Assembly (NCBI GenBank): GCA_910588775.1
Contig: CAJURH010000014.1
Span: 1-64,000, forward strand
DNA length: 64,000 bases
Direction: 5' to 3'
DNA from: an uncultured Lachnospiraceae bacterium
Lineage (GTDB): Bacteria > Bacillota > Clostridia > Lachnospirales > Lachnospiraceae
Shown: positions 18,787-28,661 of the stretch, piece after piece
Layout: each line of letters starts with the position of its first letter
Position numbering within the stretch: the first letter of the stretch is position 1
The notes under the pieces: generated by a model
Told to the model about the DNA's origin: nothing
Databases searched by the model: none
The model's input: only the letters and a program-made list of their open reading frames with translations
Program-made: the position numbers and the translations under genes

Positions 18787-19701
18787 TTACGCAATCTCCA
18801 GTAACGTCAGTATCAGGGCCATACGCACGTACACGCCGTACTGCGCCTGTTTGAAATAGGCGGCGCGGGGATCTTTGTCCACTTCCACGGCTATTTCGTT
18901 CACGCGGGGCAGCGGGTGGAGCACCAACATATCCGGGCCGGCCAGCTTCATCTTGGGCTCGTCCAGTATGTAGAAGTCCTTCATGCGTATATAGTCGTCC
19001 TCGTTGAAGAAGCGCTCCTTTTGCACGCGGGTCATGTAGAGCAGGTCCAGCTCCGCCAGGGCGTCTTCCAGACGCACGACTTCCCGGTAGGAGACGTTTT
19101 CCTTCTGAAGCACGCCGTCCCGAATGTAGCCGGGCACGCGCAGTTCTTCTGGGGAAATCAGTATAAAGGTCACGTTTTCATAGCGGGCCAGCGCGTCGAT
19201 GAGGGAGTGGACGGTGCGGCCGAATTTCAGATCGCCGCATAAGCCGATGGTAAGGTTGTCAAGCCTCCCTTTTAAGGAGCGGATGGTGAGCAGGTCTGTC
19301 AAAGTCTGGGTGGGATGCTGGTGGCCGCCGTCCCCGGCGTTGATGACCGGAATCTGGGAAGCCATGGAAGCCACCAGGGCCGCGCCTTCTTTGGGATGGC
19401 GTATGGCGGCGATATCCGCATAGCAGGAAACTACACGTATGGTGTCCGAGACGCTCTCTCCTTTGGTGGCGGAGCTGGAGCCTTCATCCGAAAACCCCAG
19501 AACTTTGCCGCCCAGATTCATCATGGCAGCTTCGAAGCTTAGCCGTGTCCGGGTGCTGGGCTCATAGAACAGGGAAGCCAGGCGCTTTCCCTCGCAGGCG
19601 TGGGCGTATTTTTCCGGGTTACGCTCAATGTCGTTCGCCAAGTCTAGAAGCTTATCCAGCTCTTCAACGGACAAATCCAATGGGCTTATAATATGATTCA
19701 T
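18787..19701 (-). CDS. pyrB: Aspartate carbamoyltransferase catalytic subunit
   Basis: 304-residue PyrB, which condenses carbamoyl phosphate and aspartate in pyrimidine synthesis. Carbamoyl-phosphate loop STRTR (49-53), HPTQTLTDLLT, and DLKFGRTVHSL with the aspartate-side residues; LHPLPRVNEI near the C-terminus is also typical. An AGGAGG site precedes the ATG. I looked for a PyrR-type attenuator in the 5' region and saw none. Confidence 0.97.
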   Translation of the reverse strand: MNHIISPLDLSVEELDKLLDLANDIERNPEKYAHACEGKRLASLFYEPSTRTRLSFEAAMMNLGGKVLGFSDEGSSSATKGESVSDTIRVVSCYADIAAIRHPKEGAALVASMASQIPVINAGDGGHQHPTQTLTDLLTIRSLKGRLDNLTIGLCGDLKFGRTVHSLIDALARYENVTFILISPEELRVPGYIRDGVLQKENVSYREVVRLEDALAELDLLYMTRVQKERFFNEDDYIRMKDFYILDEPKMKLAGPDMLVLHPLPRVNEIAVEVDKDPRAAYFKQAQYGVYVRMALILTLLEIA

Positions 19702-19840
19702 GAATTACCTCCTGACAGGATAGAATGACTACAGGTTTTAATTTTCATAATTATATAGTAAATTTACAATTATGAGTGAAAATTTATGCGGCTGTCTGCT
19801 GAATAGTTACTAATTATCATATAACAGCTGGAAGATTTTT

Positions 19841-20227
19841 TCAAGAATTATCCGAAAGAATTTTCTCGAAGAACAGTCCGGCCAGAAACCACAAGGGCGC
19901 GTAATCGAGGCGGATCAGCCCTTTGTAATTTAACGCCGCCTGGCTGTAGTCCCAGGGGCATATCTGCAATTTCGACAACAGGGACCCGGTGGTGAATTCC
20001 ATGAAATAAATGCCCACCGTGTAAATACTGCCCCGCCACAGCGCAGGAAAATCCTTCAGATGCCTGGATACAGGCCCGATGACCGCGGCCATGCCATAGA
20101 TGGGAAACATCCAGATGGAGGAATGGCCCATTAGCGTAAAATCCCGCTGCTCCAGGCAGTGGATTCCCGTCCAGAAGATTTCCATGCACCAGCCAATGCT
20201 TCCGCACATTAAGAATTTGTTTTTCAT
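19841..20227 (-). CDS. Small integral membrane protein (ABC-transporter type IV-like)
   Basis: 128-residue membrane protein with about four hydrophobic segments (CGSIGWCMEIFWTGIH; WMFPIYGMAAVIGPV; IYTVGIYFMEFTTGSLL; DYAPLWFLAGLFFEKIL). The pattern matches the small 'putative ABC-transporter type IV' family of Firmicutes, whose function is unknown. ATG 20227 is chosen because AAGGA lies about 12 bp upstream; the ATG at 20239 overlaps that site. The promoter region overlaps the start of the divergent folC side. Confidence 0.7.
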   Translation of the reverse strand: MKNKFLMCGSIGWCMEIFWTGIHCLEQRDFTLMGHSSIWMFPIYGMAAVIGPVSRHLKDFPALWRGSIYTVGIYFMEFTTGSLLSKLQICPWDYSQAALNYKGLIRLDYAPLWFLAGLFFEKILSDNS

Positions 20228-20439
20228 ATTGCGCAACATCCTTTTTTACATAGCTGTTTCCCAATATTGGGAAAAAAATACATTTTGCGCCGCTTTTATC
20301 TGCAGCCATTAAACGGCTATCCGCTTATTGTATTTTTCAGGGTTCCTGTGTATAATTATAGGAAGCGACAAATTGCTTTGCCGTTTTCTTATAGAAATAG
20401 TGGAAAATAATTTCATACAATGGAAGGTATTACAGAAAA

Positions 20440-21726
20440 ATGAATTACGCAGAATGCAGAAAATATATAGAGGACTCTCAGAGTCTGGGCCGGGTTCTTG
20501 GCCTTTTTGGCATGCAGGAACTGATGAGGCGGCTGGGAAATCCTCAGGAGGAGCTAGCCTTCGTTCACGCCGCTGGAACCAATGGGAAAGGGTCTGTGCT
20601 GGCTTACGTGGCCAGCGCTTTGAGAAACGCGGGGTACTGTACAGGGCGGTATACGTCTCCAGCCATATTTGAATACCGGGAAATTATAGAGGTGGACGGC
20701 CAGGTTATCAGTCAGGAGGAATTTGCCTCCGCGTTCACCCCGGTGGCGGAGGCGGCGGACGCCATGGAGCGGGACGGATTTTCCCACCCCACTCCTTTTG
20801 AGATGGAGACGGCGGCGGCCTTTTTGCATTTTCGGCGAAAAGGCTGTCAGATCGTGGCGCTGGAGACAGGCATGGGCGGGGAGACGGATGCCACCAATCT
20901 GGTGACGAATACGAAAGTGGCCGTGCTCACATCCATCAGCCTGGACCACATGGACGCGCTGGGAAATTCCCTGGAGGAAATCGCTCGGTGTAAGGCGGGC
21001 GTCATCAAGCCGGGATGCCGTGTTGTCTCCACGTTGCAGGAGCCGGAAGCGGCCCATGAGATTGAACGGGCTTGCGCAGAAAAAGGGGTTTCCTGTACGT
21101 GGGTGGATTACAGGAACGCCCACATTATCAGTCAGGATTTACACGGGCAGCGATTTTCTTATGAGGGAAATACTTATGCCACCCGTCTGTCCGGCTTGTG
21201 CCAAGTGGAAAATGCGGCGGTGGCCGTGAAGGTCTTAGAAGCGCTGGCGGATATGGGATTTCCATTGAGCAAAGAGCAGACGCGGGAGGGAATCGCCAAG
21301 GCTTCGTGGCCCGGGAGATTTACGCTTCTTCGGGAAAATCCGGCGGTGATTCTGGACGGCGCGCACAATCCCCAGGCGGCCCGGCAGTTGGCAGCCTCCC
21401 TAGAGAAATGTTTTGCGGGGAAGAAGATCATTTATATCCTGGGGATGTTCCGGGACAAAGACTACAGGCAGGTGGCTTCCATTATGGCTCCGCTGGCTTA
21501 TGAGATCCTCACTGTGGAGACCCCAGGCAATCTCCGGGCCCTTCCGGCGGACGAGCTGGCGCGGGAGGTTGGCGAGTTTCATGAGCGCGTGACGGCGGTT
21601 TCTTCTTTGGGGGAGGCGGCGGCCTTAAGTCTGGAGAAGGCGGGAGCGGATGGCGTGGTGGCAGTGTTTGGTTCCTTGTCTTTTTTGGGAGAAATCAGCG
21701 TTTTTTTCACAGGCGAAGGAGAATAA
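20440..21726 (+). CDS. folC: Folylpolyglutamate / dihydrofolate synthase
   Basis: 428-residue Mur-ligase-family enzyme that adds glutamate to folates and makes dihydrofolate from dihydropteroate. P-loop AAGTNGKGS (44-52), the Mg/ATP segment LETGMGGETDATN, the SLDHMDALG motif, and LDGAHNPQAARQL in the C-terminal domain. It ends 4 bp before pheA, so the two are probably co-transcribed. Confidence 0.95.
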   Translation: MNYAECRKYIEDSQSLGRVLGLFGMQELMRRLGNPQEELAFVHAAGTNGKGSVLAYVASALRNAGYCTGRYTSPAIFEYREIIEVDGQVISQEEFASAFTPVAEAADAMERDGFSHPTPFEMETAAAFLHFRRKGCQIVALETGMGGETDATNLVTNTKVAVLTSISLDHMDALGNSLEEIARCKAGVIKPGCRVVSTLQEPEAAHEIERACAEKGVSCTWVDYRNAHIISQDLHGQRFSYEGNTYATRLSGLCQVENAAVAVKVLEALADMGFPLSKEQTREGIAKASWPGRFTLLRENPAVILDGAHNPQAARQLAASLEKCFAGKKIIYILGMFRDKDYRQVASIMAPLAYEILTVETPGNLRALPADELAREVGEFHERVTAVSSLGEAAALSLEKAGADGVVAVFGSLSFLGEISVFFTGEGE

Positions 21727-21730
21727 AATA

Positions 21731-22861
21731 ATGGCAGATTTATTAGAGTTGCGGGATAAAATCGACGAAATTGACAGACAAATAATCCAGCTGTTTGAGG
21801 AAAGAATGGATGTTAGCCGTCAGGTGGCGGATTTCAAAATCCGCACGGGAAAACCAGTGTTTGACCGGGAACGGGAGGCGGATAAGCTGAAGAGAGTCAA
21901 AGAGCTGGCGCATACGCCTTTTAACGCTACAGGCACAGAGGAGCTCTTCCAGCAGATCATGTCCATGAGCCGAAAGCTGCAGTACCAGCTTTTGACGGAA
22001 CACGGCGTAGAGGAGGAGAAGACCTATTCCATGGTTCCTGAATTAGCGGACAAACGGGCGCGCGTGGTCTTCCAGGGAGTGGAGGGGGCGTACAGCCATG
22101 CGGCCATGCGGGAATTCTTTGACGACGATATTAAGAGCAGCCATGTGCAGACCTGGAAAGACGCTATGGACTGTATTGCAAAGGGAGAAGCAGATTATGC
22201 CGTGCTTCCCATTGAGAATTCCACGGCGGGCATTGTGGCGGAGATCTACGATTTGCTGGTGGACTATAATCTCTACATAGTGGGGGAACAGATTATCAAA
22301 TGCGAGCACAACTTACTGGGTTTACCTGAAGCTTCGGCAGAGGACATTCAGGTGGTTTATTCTCATCCCCAGGCGCTGATGCAGTGCAAGACGTTCCTGG
22401 AACAGCATCCACAGTGGGACGCCAGAGAGATGGGAAACACTGCTGTGTCCGCTAAGAAAGTGAAAGAGGATGGGGATATACATCAAGGGGCCATCGCCAG
22501 CCGGGCGGCGGCGGAGTTTTACGACTTAAAGATATTGGCCGATGACATTTACTACAACCAGCATAATTCCACCCGGTTTATTGTGGTCAGCGCGAAACAA
22601 GAATACGTATGCGACGCCAATAAAATAAGCATCTGCTTTGAGCTTCCCCATAAGAGCGGAACGCTTTACAACATGCTTTCCCACTTTATTTACAATGGGC
22701 TGAACATGACCAAAATTGAATCCCGGCCCATACCGGGAAGAAACTGGGAATATCGGTTCTTCGTAGACTTTGAAGGAAATCTGGAGCAGAGCGCGGTGAA
22801 AAACGCGTTGCGGGGCATCCGTCAGGAAGCCAGCCAGGTGCGCGTCTTTGGGAATTACTAA
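21731..22861 (+). CDS. pheA: Bifunctional chorismate mutase / prephenate dehydratase
   Basis: 376-residue P-protein for phenylalanine synthesis. Residues 1-85 are an AroQ-type chorismate mutase (LLELRDKIDEIDRQIIQLFEERM). From about 108 there is prephenate dehydratase (VVFQGVEGAYSHAAM, with NSTRF as the catalytic motif), then a C-terminal ACT domain (KSGTLYNMLSHF and ESRPIPGRNWEYRFFVD) for Phe feedback. The start ATG at 21731 has AAGGAG in front; the longer upstream frame lies inside folC and is rejected. Confidence 0.96.
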   Translation: MADLLELRDKIDEIDRQIIQLFEERMDVSRQVADFKIRTGKPVFDREREADKLKRVKELAHTPFNATGTEELFQQIMSMSRKLQYQLLTEHGVEEEKTYSMVPELADKRARVVFQGVEGAYSHAAMREFFDDDIKSSHVQTWKDAMDCIAKGEADYAVLPIENSTAGIVAEIYDLLVDYNLYIVGEQIIKCEHNLLGLPEASAEDIQVVYSHPQALMQCKTFLEQHPQWDAREMGNTAVSAKKVKEDGDIHQGAIASRAAAEFYDLKILADDIYYNQHNSTRFIVVSAKQEYVCDANKISICFELPHKSGTLYNMLSHFIYNGLNMTKIESRPIPGRNWEYRFFVDFEGNLEQSAVKNALRGIRQEASQVRVFGNY

Positions 22862-22957
22862 AATAGACGATTGCGAAACGATTCTTGCATGGCGCGGGTG
22901 TTTTGGATGGGCAAATGTTTTGCAATCATAGTATAACTAAAAAGGATTAAAGAAAAA

Positions 22958-24235
22958 ATGGCCAGAATAGAGGAATGTGTTTTATACCGGGATTTTCAGC
23001 AGGGGCGGATTCTGCAGGATATGTCCCGGCTGATGGATGGATGTGAGGAGAAGAAACTTTTTTATGACAGCGTGCACGGCTTGGTGGAAATGGCGGGCGC
23101 CTATGGTTTTTCCGGAAACCTGTGGCACAATTATCTGACTTTTCTGCTGGTCAGCCAGGAAAATGCCTTCAGCATGGCCTGTGAAATCGTGGGTCCGGCC
23201 GAGGGAAGCATAAACGAGGTCGCCCGTGGTGATTTTGCCATATTTAAAGAACTGTATGATTATGATTTAAAGAACTTCGATGAGCGGTTTGGCTGTTCTT
23301 ATGGCAAGCTGTTGTCTGATTATCAGAGCGCGGGCGAGGGCCGGCGGATGTTTAACAAGCGTATCCGGGACCGTATCTGCGCTTTAAGCCGCAAACTGGC
23401 AGACGCTCCTGGCGTGGATGCCTTTATGGATGACATGGTGGAATTTTACCGGGATTTCGGCGTGGGCCGGCTGGGACTTCACAAGGCTTTCCGGGTGGAC
23501 CACGACCGGGAAGGGCAAGTTGTGATTGCGCCCATCACCAACATCGCCCACGTGCATCTGGATGATTTGGTGGGCTACGAGGCTGCCAAGAAGAAATTGA
23601 TTGACAATACCGAGGCTTTTGTGGAAGGAAGAAAAGCCAACAACTGCCTTCTGTTCGGGGATGCGGGCACCGGGAAATCCTCCAGCGTCAAGGCGATTTT
23701 GAATCAGTACTACGACCGGGGGCTGCGAATCATCGAGGTCTATAAGCATCAGTTCCAGGACTTGAACGATGTGATTTCTCAGATTAAGAACCGGAATTAC
23801 AAATTTATCATCTATATGGATGATTTATCTTTTGAAGAATTTGAAATCGAATATAAATATCTGAAAGCGGTGATTGAGGGCGGTCTGGAGAAAAAGCCTC
23901 AGAACGTGTTGATTTACGCCACCTCCAACCGCCGCCATCTGATTCGGGAAAATTTCAGTGACAAGGAAGAAGGCCGTCGGGAAGACCTGCACGCCTCGGA
24001 CACGGTCCAGGAGAAATTGTCCCTGGTGTATCGCTTTGGGGTGACCATATTTTTCTGCGCGCCCAACAAGAAGGAATTCCAGAACATTGTCACCGTGTTG
24101 GCCAAGAGGCATCATCTGGATATGCCCAAGGAAGAACTTTTGCTGGCGGCCAACCAGTGGGAACTGCACCACGGGGGTCTGACAGGCAGGACAGCCCAGC
24201 AGTTCATCGACTATCTGCTGGGGCAGAAGAAATAG
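22958..24235 (+). CDS. DUF815 AAA-family ATPase
   Basis: 425-residue ATP-binding protein of the DUF815 family. The N-terminal third is helical and family-specific. The ATPase part has Walker A GDAGTGKSSS (G234 to S243, K240) and Walker B-like IIYMDDLSFE, then sensor-1-like YATSNRRHLI. The ATPase targets of this family are not known to me. It sits 19 bp before the exopolyphosphatase gene, so a link to polyphosphate or a stress response is possible but only inferred. Confidence 0.85.
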   Translation: MARIEECVLYRDFQQGRILQDMSRLMDGCEEKKLFYDSVHGLVEMAGAYGFSGNLWHNYLTFLLVSQENAFSMACEIVGPAEGSINEVARGDFAIFKELYDYDLKNFDERFGCSYGKLLSDYQSAGEGRRMFNKRIRDRICALSRKLADAPGVDAFMDDMVEFYRDFGVGRLGLHKAFRVDHDREGQVVIAPITNIAHVHLDDLVGYEAAKKKLIDNTEAFVEGRKANNCLLFGDAGTGKSSSVKAILNQYYDRGLRIIEVYKHQFQDLNDVISQIKNRNYKFIIYMDDLSFEEFEIEYKYLKAVIEGGLEKKPQNVLIYATSNRRHLIRENFSDKEEGRREDLHASDTVQEKLSLVYRFGVTIFFCAPNKKEFQNIVTVLAKRHHLDMPKEELLLAANQWELHHGGLTGRTAQQFIDYLLGQKK

Positions 24236-24254
24236 AGAGGAGGAGAAAAATATT

Positions 24255-25790
24255 ATGTCAATAACCACTTTTGCCGCAATCGATGTTGGTTCCTATGAAG
24301 TGGGGATGAAGATTTTCGAGCTTTCCAAGAAATATAGGCTCAAGGAAATTGACAGTGTTCGCTACCGCCTGGAATTGGGGAAAGATGTATATGAGAGCCG
24401 GCGGTTCAGCACCCATATGCTGGATGAGCTGTGCGTAGTTTTGAAAAATTATAAAGAGATTATGGAAGGGTACCGGGTGGATGCGTACCGGGCCTATGGC
24501 ACCAGCCCGTTTCGGGAGGCGAAGAACGCCCACATTGCCATTGAGCGGGTGAAGCAAAGAACCGGGCTGCAGATTTCCATCTTAAGCAATTCCGAGCAGC
24601 GGTTCTTAGGGTATAAATCCATCGCAGCGCTGGAAAACGATTTCCAGAAAATGATACGAAAAAGCACTGCCATCGTGGATGTGGGCGGAGGCAGTATGCA
24701 AGTGTCCCTGTTTGATAAGGACGCGCTTGTGACCACCCAGAATATCAAGCTGGGAAATCTGCGCATTCGGGAACGGCTTCAGACTTTGGAGAAGGAAACC
24801 ATTCATTACGAAAAACTTGTGGAAGAATTTATCCACAATGAGCTTTTGACTTTCCAGAAACTGTATCTGGTGAACCGGGAGGTGAAACATGTGATTTTCC
24901 TGGGGGATTTCTTCACGGACACCATCTTCCACGGGGAGTCCCAGGAGAAGACCATTTCCCGGGAAGAATTTAACCGCATGTACCAGCGGATTATCAGCCG
25001 TTCGCCAGAGGAAATCGCCATGCATATGGGGGTTCCGGTGGAATACGCGTCCCTGATTGTGCCCACGGCGGTTATCTACAAGAATTTCGTGGATATATTC
25101 CAGACGGAAGCCATGTGGGTGCCCGGCACTTTATTGGGAGACGGAATTGCCTACGATTATGGGGAAACCCACGGATTCATCGACAGCAAACATAACTTTG
25201 AAAATGATATTGTGGTGGCGGCGGAAAATATCGCTTCCCGCTATTCGGCCAGCAGACGGCACACCCAGGCGGTGGCCAAAATCGCTTTGAAAATCTTCGA
25301 CAGCATGAAGAAAATCCACGGTCTGGGCGTCCGGGAGCGGCTGCTTCTGCGGATTGCGGCTATACTCCACGAGTGTGGAAAATACATCAGCATGTGCGAC
25401 GTGGCGGATAATTCCTTTCATATTATCATGTCCACAGAGATTATCGGGCTATCCCATGAAGAACGGCAGATCATCGCCAGCGTGGTGCGCTATAACACCC
25501 AGGAATTCGGCTATTTCGAGGAAATCGGCCGGGAGATAGGGGCGGACAAAGAGCGCTATCATGTGATTGCCAAGCTGACGGCTATCCACCGGGTGGCCAA
25601 CGCCCTGGACCGGAGTCATTACCAGAAAATACGGGACCTGCGGCCACTGCTGAAAGACAATCAGTTGATGCTCACACTGGATTCCGACCGGGATATTGGC
25701 CTGGAGAAAGGGCTTTTGAAGGAAAAGGCGGCTTTTTTTGAAGAAGTTTTCGGCGTGCGCATACGGCTGCGCAGAAAGAAACAGATATAG
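24255..25790 (+). CDS. ppx: Exopolyphosphatase (Ppx/GppA family)
   Basis: 511-residue Ppx/GppA phosphatase, which removes terminal phosphates from polyphosphate or converts pppGpp. The actin-like ATPase fold starts at AAIDVGSYEVGMKIFEL (phosphate-1), and VDVGGGSMQVSLF is the phosphate-2 loop. The C-terminal half carries an HD-type domain (ILHECGKYISM). It is followed by ppk1, so the organism encodes synthesis and breakdown side by side. The closest relative within the family (Ppx or GppA) cannot be settled by eye. Confidence 0.88.
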   Translation: MSITTFAAIDVGSYEVGMKIFELSKKYRLKEIDSVRYRLELGKDVYESRRFSTHMLDELCVVLKNYKEIMEGYRVDAYRAYGTSPFREAKNAHIAIERVKQRTGLQISILSNSEQRFLGYKSIAALENDFQKMIRKSTAIVDVGGGSMQVSLFDKDALVTTQNIKLGNLRIRERLQTLEKETIHYEKLVEEFIHNELLTFQKLYLVNREVKHVIFLGDFFTDTIFHGESQEKTISREEFNRMYQRIISRSPEEIAMHMGVPVEYASLIVPTAVIYKNFVDIFQTEAMWVPGTLLGDGIAYDYGETHGFIDSKHNFENDIVVAAENIASRYSASRRHTQAVAKIALKIFDSMKKIHGLGVRERLLLRIAAILHECGKYISMCDVADNSFHIIMSTEIIGLSHEERQIIASVVRYNTQEFGYFEEIGREIGADKERYHVIAKLTAIHRVANALDRSHYQKIRDLRPLLKDNQLMLTLDSDRDIGLEKGLLKEKAAFFEEVFGVRIRLRRKKQI

Positions 25791-25800
25791 GAGAGAAGTT

Positions 25801-27945
25801 ATGGAAGAGAAAAATTACAGAAAACCGGAATATTATGTGAATCGGGAGTTAAGCTGGCTGTTATTTAACAGGCGCGTGTTAAGCGAAGCCAGGGACAAGA
25901 CCATACCCCTTTTTGAACGGCTAAAATTTTTAAGCATTACTTCTTCCAATCTGGATGAGTTCTTCATGGTGCGGGTGGCGTCCTTAAAGGATCAGGTTCA
26001 CGCCCAGTATACCAAATCGGACATTGCCGGGCTGACGCCCAAGGAGCAGTTGAAAAAGATCAATGAGGACACCCATGAGCTGGTGCAGCTGCAGTACAGC
26101 ACCTATAACCGCTCGGTGTATCCGGCGCTGAAAAAGAGGGCGGGCCTGGTTCTAATCAGTGAACATGAAGAACTGACCAAAGAGCAAAAAAGGTATGTGG
26201 ACGCTTATTTCGAGGAAAATATTTATCCGGTGGTCACGCCCATGGCCATGGACTCCTCCCGGCCGTTCCCGCTAATCCGCAATAAATCCTTAAACATCGG
26301 CGCCCTGATTTCCAAGAAAGACCGGAAAAAGGGAAAAGAAGTCCTGGAGTTCGCCACGGTGCAGGTGCCTTCGGTGCTGCCCCGGCTGATTCATCTGCCG
26401 GATACCGAAGAAGGGGAGAAAGCGGTGATTCTGCTGGAGGAAGTCATTGAGCGCAACATCGGCAAACTGTTCTTAAGCTATGACGTGGTCTGCGCCCATC
26501 CTTACCGGATTATGCGAAACGCGGACCTGAGCATTGACGAGGACGAGGCGGAAGACTTATTAAAAGAAATTCAGAAACAGTTAAAGAAGCGCCAGTGGGG
26601 CGAGGTCATTCGCCTGGAAGTGGAAGAGAAAATCGACAAGCGGCTATTGAAGATTTTAAAAACGGAATTTAACAGTAAGGAAGAGGATATCTTCTACATC
26701 CAGGGGCCGCTGGACCTGACTTTCCTTATGAAAATGTATGGCATGGAAGGGTTTGACGAATTCAAGGCCGCTTCCCACCATCCCGCGCCGGTGCAAGAAT
26801 TCATCGACAAAGACAACGTGTTCGATGTGATTCAAAAGCAGGATGTGTTCCTGCATCATCCTTACATGAGTTTCGACCCGGTGGTGGAATTCGTGCGCCA
26901 GGCGGCCAAGGACCCCGACGTGCTGGCCATCAAGCAGACCCTTTACCGGGTCAGCGGCAATTCTCCCATTATCGCTGCGCTGGCCAAGGCGGCGGAGAAT
27001 GGAAAACAGGTGTCGGTGCTGGTGGAGTTAAAAGCGCGTTTTGACGAGGAAAACAACATCGTGTGGGCCAAGATGTTGGAAAAAGCCGGCTGCCATGTGA
27101 TCTATGGCCTGGTGGGCTTAAAGACCCACAGCAAAATAACCCTGGTGGTGCGCCGGGAGGAGACGGGCATCCGCAGATATGTGCATCTGGGCACTGGAAA
27201 TTACAACGACAGCACCGCCCGGCTGTACACAGACTGCGGCATATTCACCTGTGATGCCCGGTTCGGGGAAGACGCTACGGCGGTGTTCAATATGCTGTCC
27301 GGCTACTCTGAGCCGAAATCCTGGCACAAACTGATTATGGCTCCTCTGTGGATGAAGAAACGCTTTCTGCGTATGATTCAGACCGAGGAGGAGCACGCGA
27401 AGAACGGCACGCCGGCGCATATCATTGCGAAAATCAATTCCCTGTGCGACCCGGATATTATGGAAGCCCTCTATAAAGCCTCTGCCGCCGGAGTGAAAAT
27501 CGATCTTCTGGTGCGTGGCATCTGCTGTCTGAAAGTGGGGATTCCTAAAGTCAGTGAAAACATCCACGTGCGCTCCATCGTGGGGGATTTCCTGGAGCAC
27601 AGCCGCATTTTCTATTTCTATAACAATGGCGCCGAGGATGTGTTTATGGGCAGCGCCGACTGGATGACCCGCAACCTGGACCGCCGGGTGGAAATCGTGT
27701 TCCCGGTGGAAGATGAGAAAATCAAGAAAGAAATCATCCATATTCTGGACATTGAATTTCAGGATAATACAAAGGCTCATATCCTCCAGAACGACGGTCA
27801 GTATGAGAAGGTGGACAAACGGGGCAAAGCTTTGGTAAATTCTCAGATGCAGCTTTGTCAAGAGGCGCAAAAGCGGGCAGAAGCGCCCTTAAGTCCCCAT
27901 GGCAGCAGCCGGGTGTTTGTGCCGGCGGAGCCGGTGGAGGAGTAG
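25801..27945 (+). CDS. ppk1: Polyphosphate kinase 1
   Basis: 714-residue PPK1, which reversibly transfers the gamma-phosphate of ATP to polyphosphate. Typical start (YYVNRELSWLLFNRRVL, SSNLDEFFMVR) and two phospholipase-D-like catalytic domains. The phosphorylated His lies in GLKTHSKITLVVRR, followed by YVHLGTGNYND, and the second motif is in the RGICCLKVG...HSRIFYF region. The start chosen is ATG 25801 with GGAGAG upstream; the open frame extends 63 bp further into ppx but lacks a start signal. Confidence 0.97.
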   Translation: MEEKNYRKPEYYVNRELSWLLFNRRVLSEARDKTIPLFERLKFLSITSSNLDEFFMVRVASLKDQVHAQYTKSDIAGLTPKEQLKKINEDTHELVQLQYSTYNRSVYPALKKRAGLVLISEHEELTKEQKRYVDAYFEENIYPVVTPMAMDSSRPFPLIRNKSLNIGALISKKDRKKGKEVLEFATVQVPSVLPRLIHLPDTEEGEKAVILLEEVIERNIGKLFLSYDVVCAHPYRIMRNADLSIDEDEAEDLLKEIQKQLKKRQWGEVIRLEVEEKIDKRLLKILKTEFNSKEEDIFYIQGPLDLTFLMKMYGMEGFDEFKAASHHPAPVQEFIDKDNVFDVIQKQDVFLHHPYMSFDPVVEFVRQAAKDPDVLAIKQTLYRVSGNSPIIAALAKAAENGKQVSVLVELKARFDEENNIVWAKMLEKAGCHVIYGLVGLKTHSKITLVVRREETGIRRYVHLGTGNYNDSTARLYTDCGIFTCDARFGEDATAVFNMLSGYSEPKSWHKLIMAPLWMKKRFLRMIQTEEEHAKNGTPAHIIAKINSLCDPDIMEALYKASAAGVKIDLLVRGICCLKVGIPKVSENIHVRSIVGDFLEHSRIFYFYNNGAEDVFMGSADWMTRNLDRRVEIVFPVEDEKIKKEIIHILDIEFQDNTKAHILQNDGQYEKVDKRGKALVNSQMQLCQEAQKRAEAPLSPHGSSRVFVPAEPVEE

Positions 27946-28000
27946 GCGTATTTTTTAACGGTAGCGGCAGCTATGAAGTGTTTTCAAACACGCTTTCGCA

Positions 28001-28041
28001 AAAAGAGGAGGGCAGATGAAGATAAATCTGCCCTCCTTTTT
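28001..28041. terminator. Bidirectional intrinsic terminator
   Basis: GGAGGGCAGAT (28007-28017) pairs with ATCTGCCCTCC (28026-28036). It is flanked by an A run on the left (28001-28004) and a T run on the right (28037-28041), so it can end ppk1 on plus and the PsiE-like gene on minus. Confidence 0.85.
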
Positions 28042-28244
28042 GTGGCGCTCATACCGAATAAATCCGTTTTATTTGCTGGTTCTTTTCGGTTTTTCCAGAC
28101 AACGGCCAGAATATCCTTTAAAACCAGGAAAGCGTCCAGTTCCCCATAGCCGTATTTCTTTTCTGGATCTGCCAGCAACCTGTCTAACTCTGCGGCATAG
28201 GTCTTTACTTCCACTTTGTTTTGGTAAGTGGCGAGGAAGGGGTA

Positions 28245-28661
28245 TTATTTGCCGCGTGGTTTCTGGGAATTTTCCCCTTGCCGGACGATTAGGTATTTCT
28301 GGGTGGCGAACAAGGCGGCGATGGCCGCCACGCCGATGAGGGTTTCCAGGGTATTCAGATGTTCCACCACCATCTGGCGGGCGGTGGCGAACATCAATAC
28401 TTCCAGTAGGGTTTCCGCGGTGTGCTTGCAGAGCATTTTCACAAATTCCAGTCCCACCACCAGCGTGAGGGCGTCGCTTAAGAATTGTGTAAACACGTCC
28501 CGGCCCATGTTTGGAATGGATGTGTGGAGAAGGTTCTCCAGCAGGGGCACGATTGAAATGGCGATTACCAGCAGGATAATCATGGAAAACAGGATTTCCA
28601 GGTACCTGGCCACCTGATATATAATTTCGTTTAGTCTGCGTTTGATTCGGCTGTTATTCAT
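28245..28661 (-). CDS. PsiE-like membrane protein
   Basis: 138 residues with four predicted membrane helices (ILFSMIILLVIAISIVPLL; LSDALTLVVGLEFVKML; and two near the C-terminus, LLEVLMFATARQMVV and LETLIGVAAIAALFATQKYL). The pattern fits the phosphate-starvation-inducible PsiE family. AAAGGAG precedes the ATG. It lies convergent to ppk1, suggesting, but not proving, a phosphate-metabolism neighbourhood. Confidence 0.6.
   Translation of the reverse strand: MNNSRIKRRLNEIIYQVARYLEILFSMIILLVIAISIVPLLENLLHTSIPNMGRDVFTQFLSDALTLVVGLEFVKMLCKHTAETLLEVLMFATARQMVVEHLNTLETLIGVAAIAALFATQKYLIVRQGENSQKPRGK

Noticed and set aside
19702..19840. PyrR-type attenuator upstream of pyrB
   Set aside because: No PyrR-binding loop or terminator/antiterminator pair seen; only an AT-rich leader and AGGAGG site.
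20100..20312. 70-codon plus-strand frame opposite the small membrane protein
   Set aside because: Antisense to a gene with clear membrane helices and a ribosome site; no signals of its own.
27984..28214. 76-codon minus-strand frame next to the PsiE-like gene
   Set aside because: Starts with GTG without a ribosome site and runs through the bidirectional terminator; at best a remnant.
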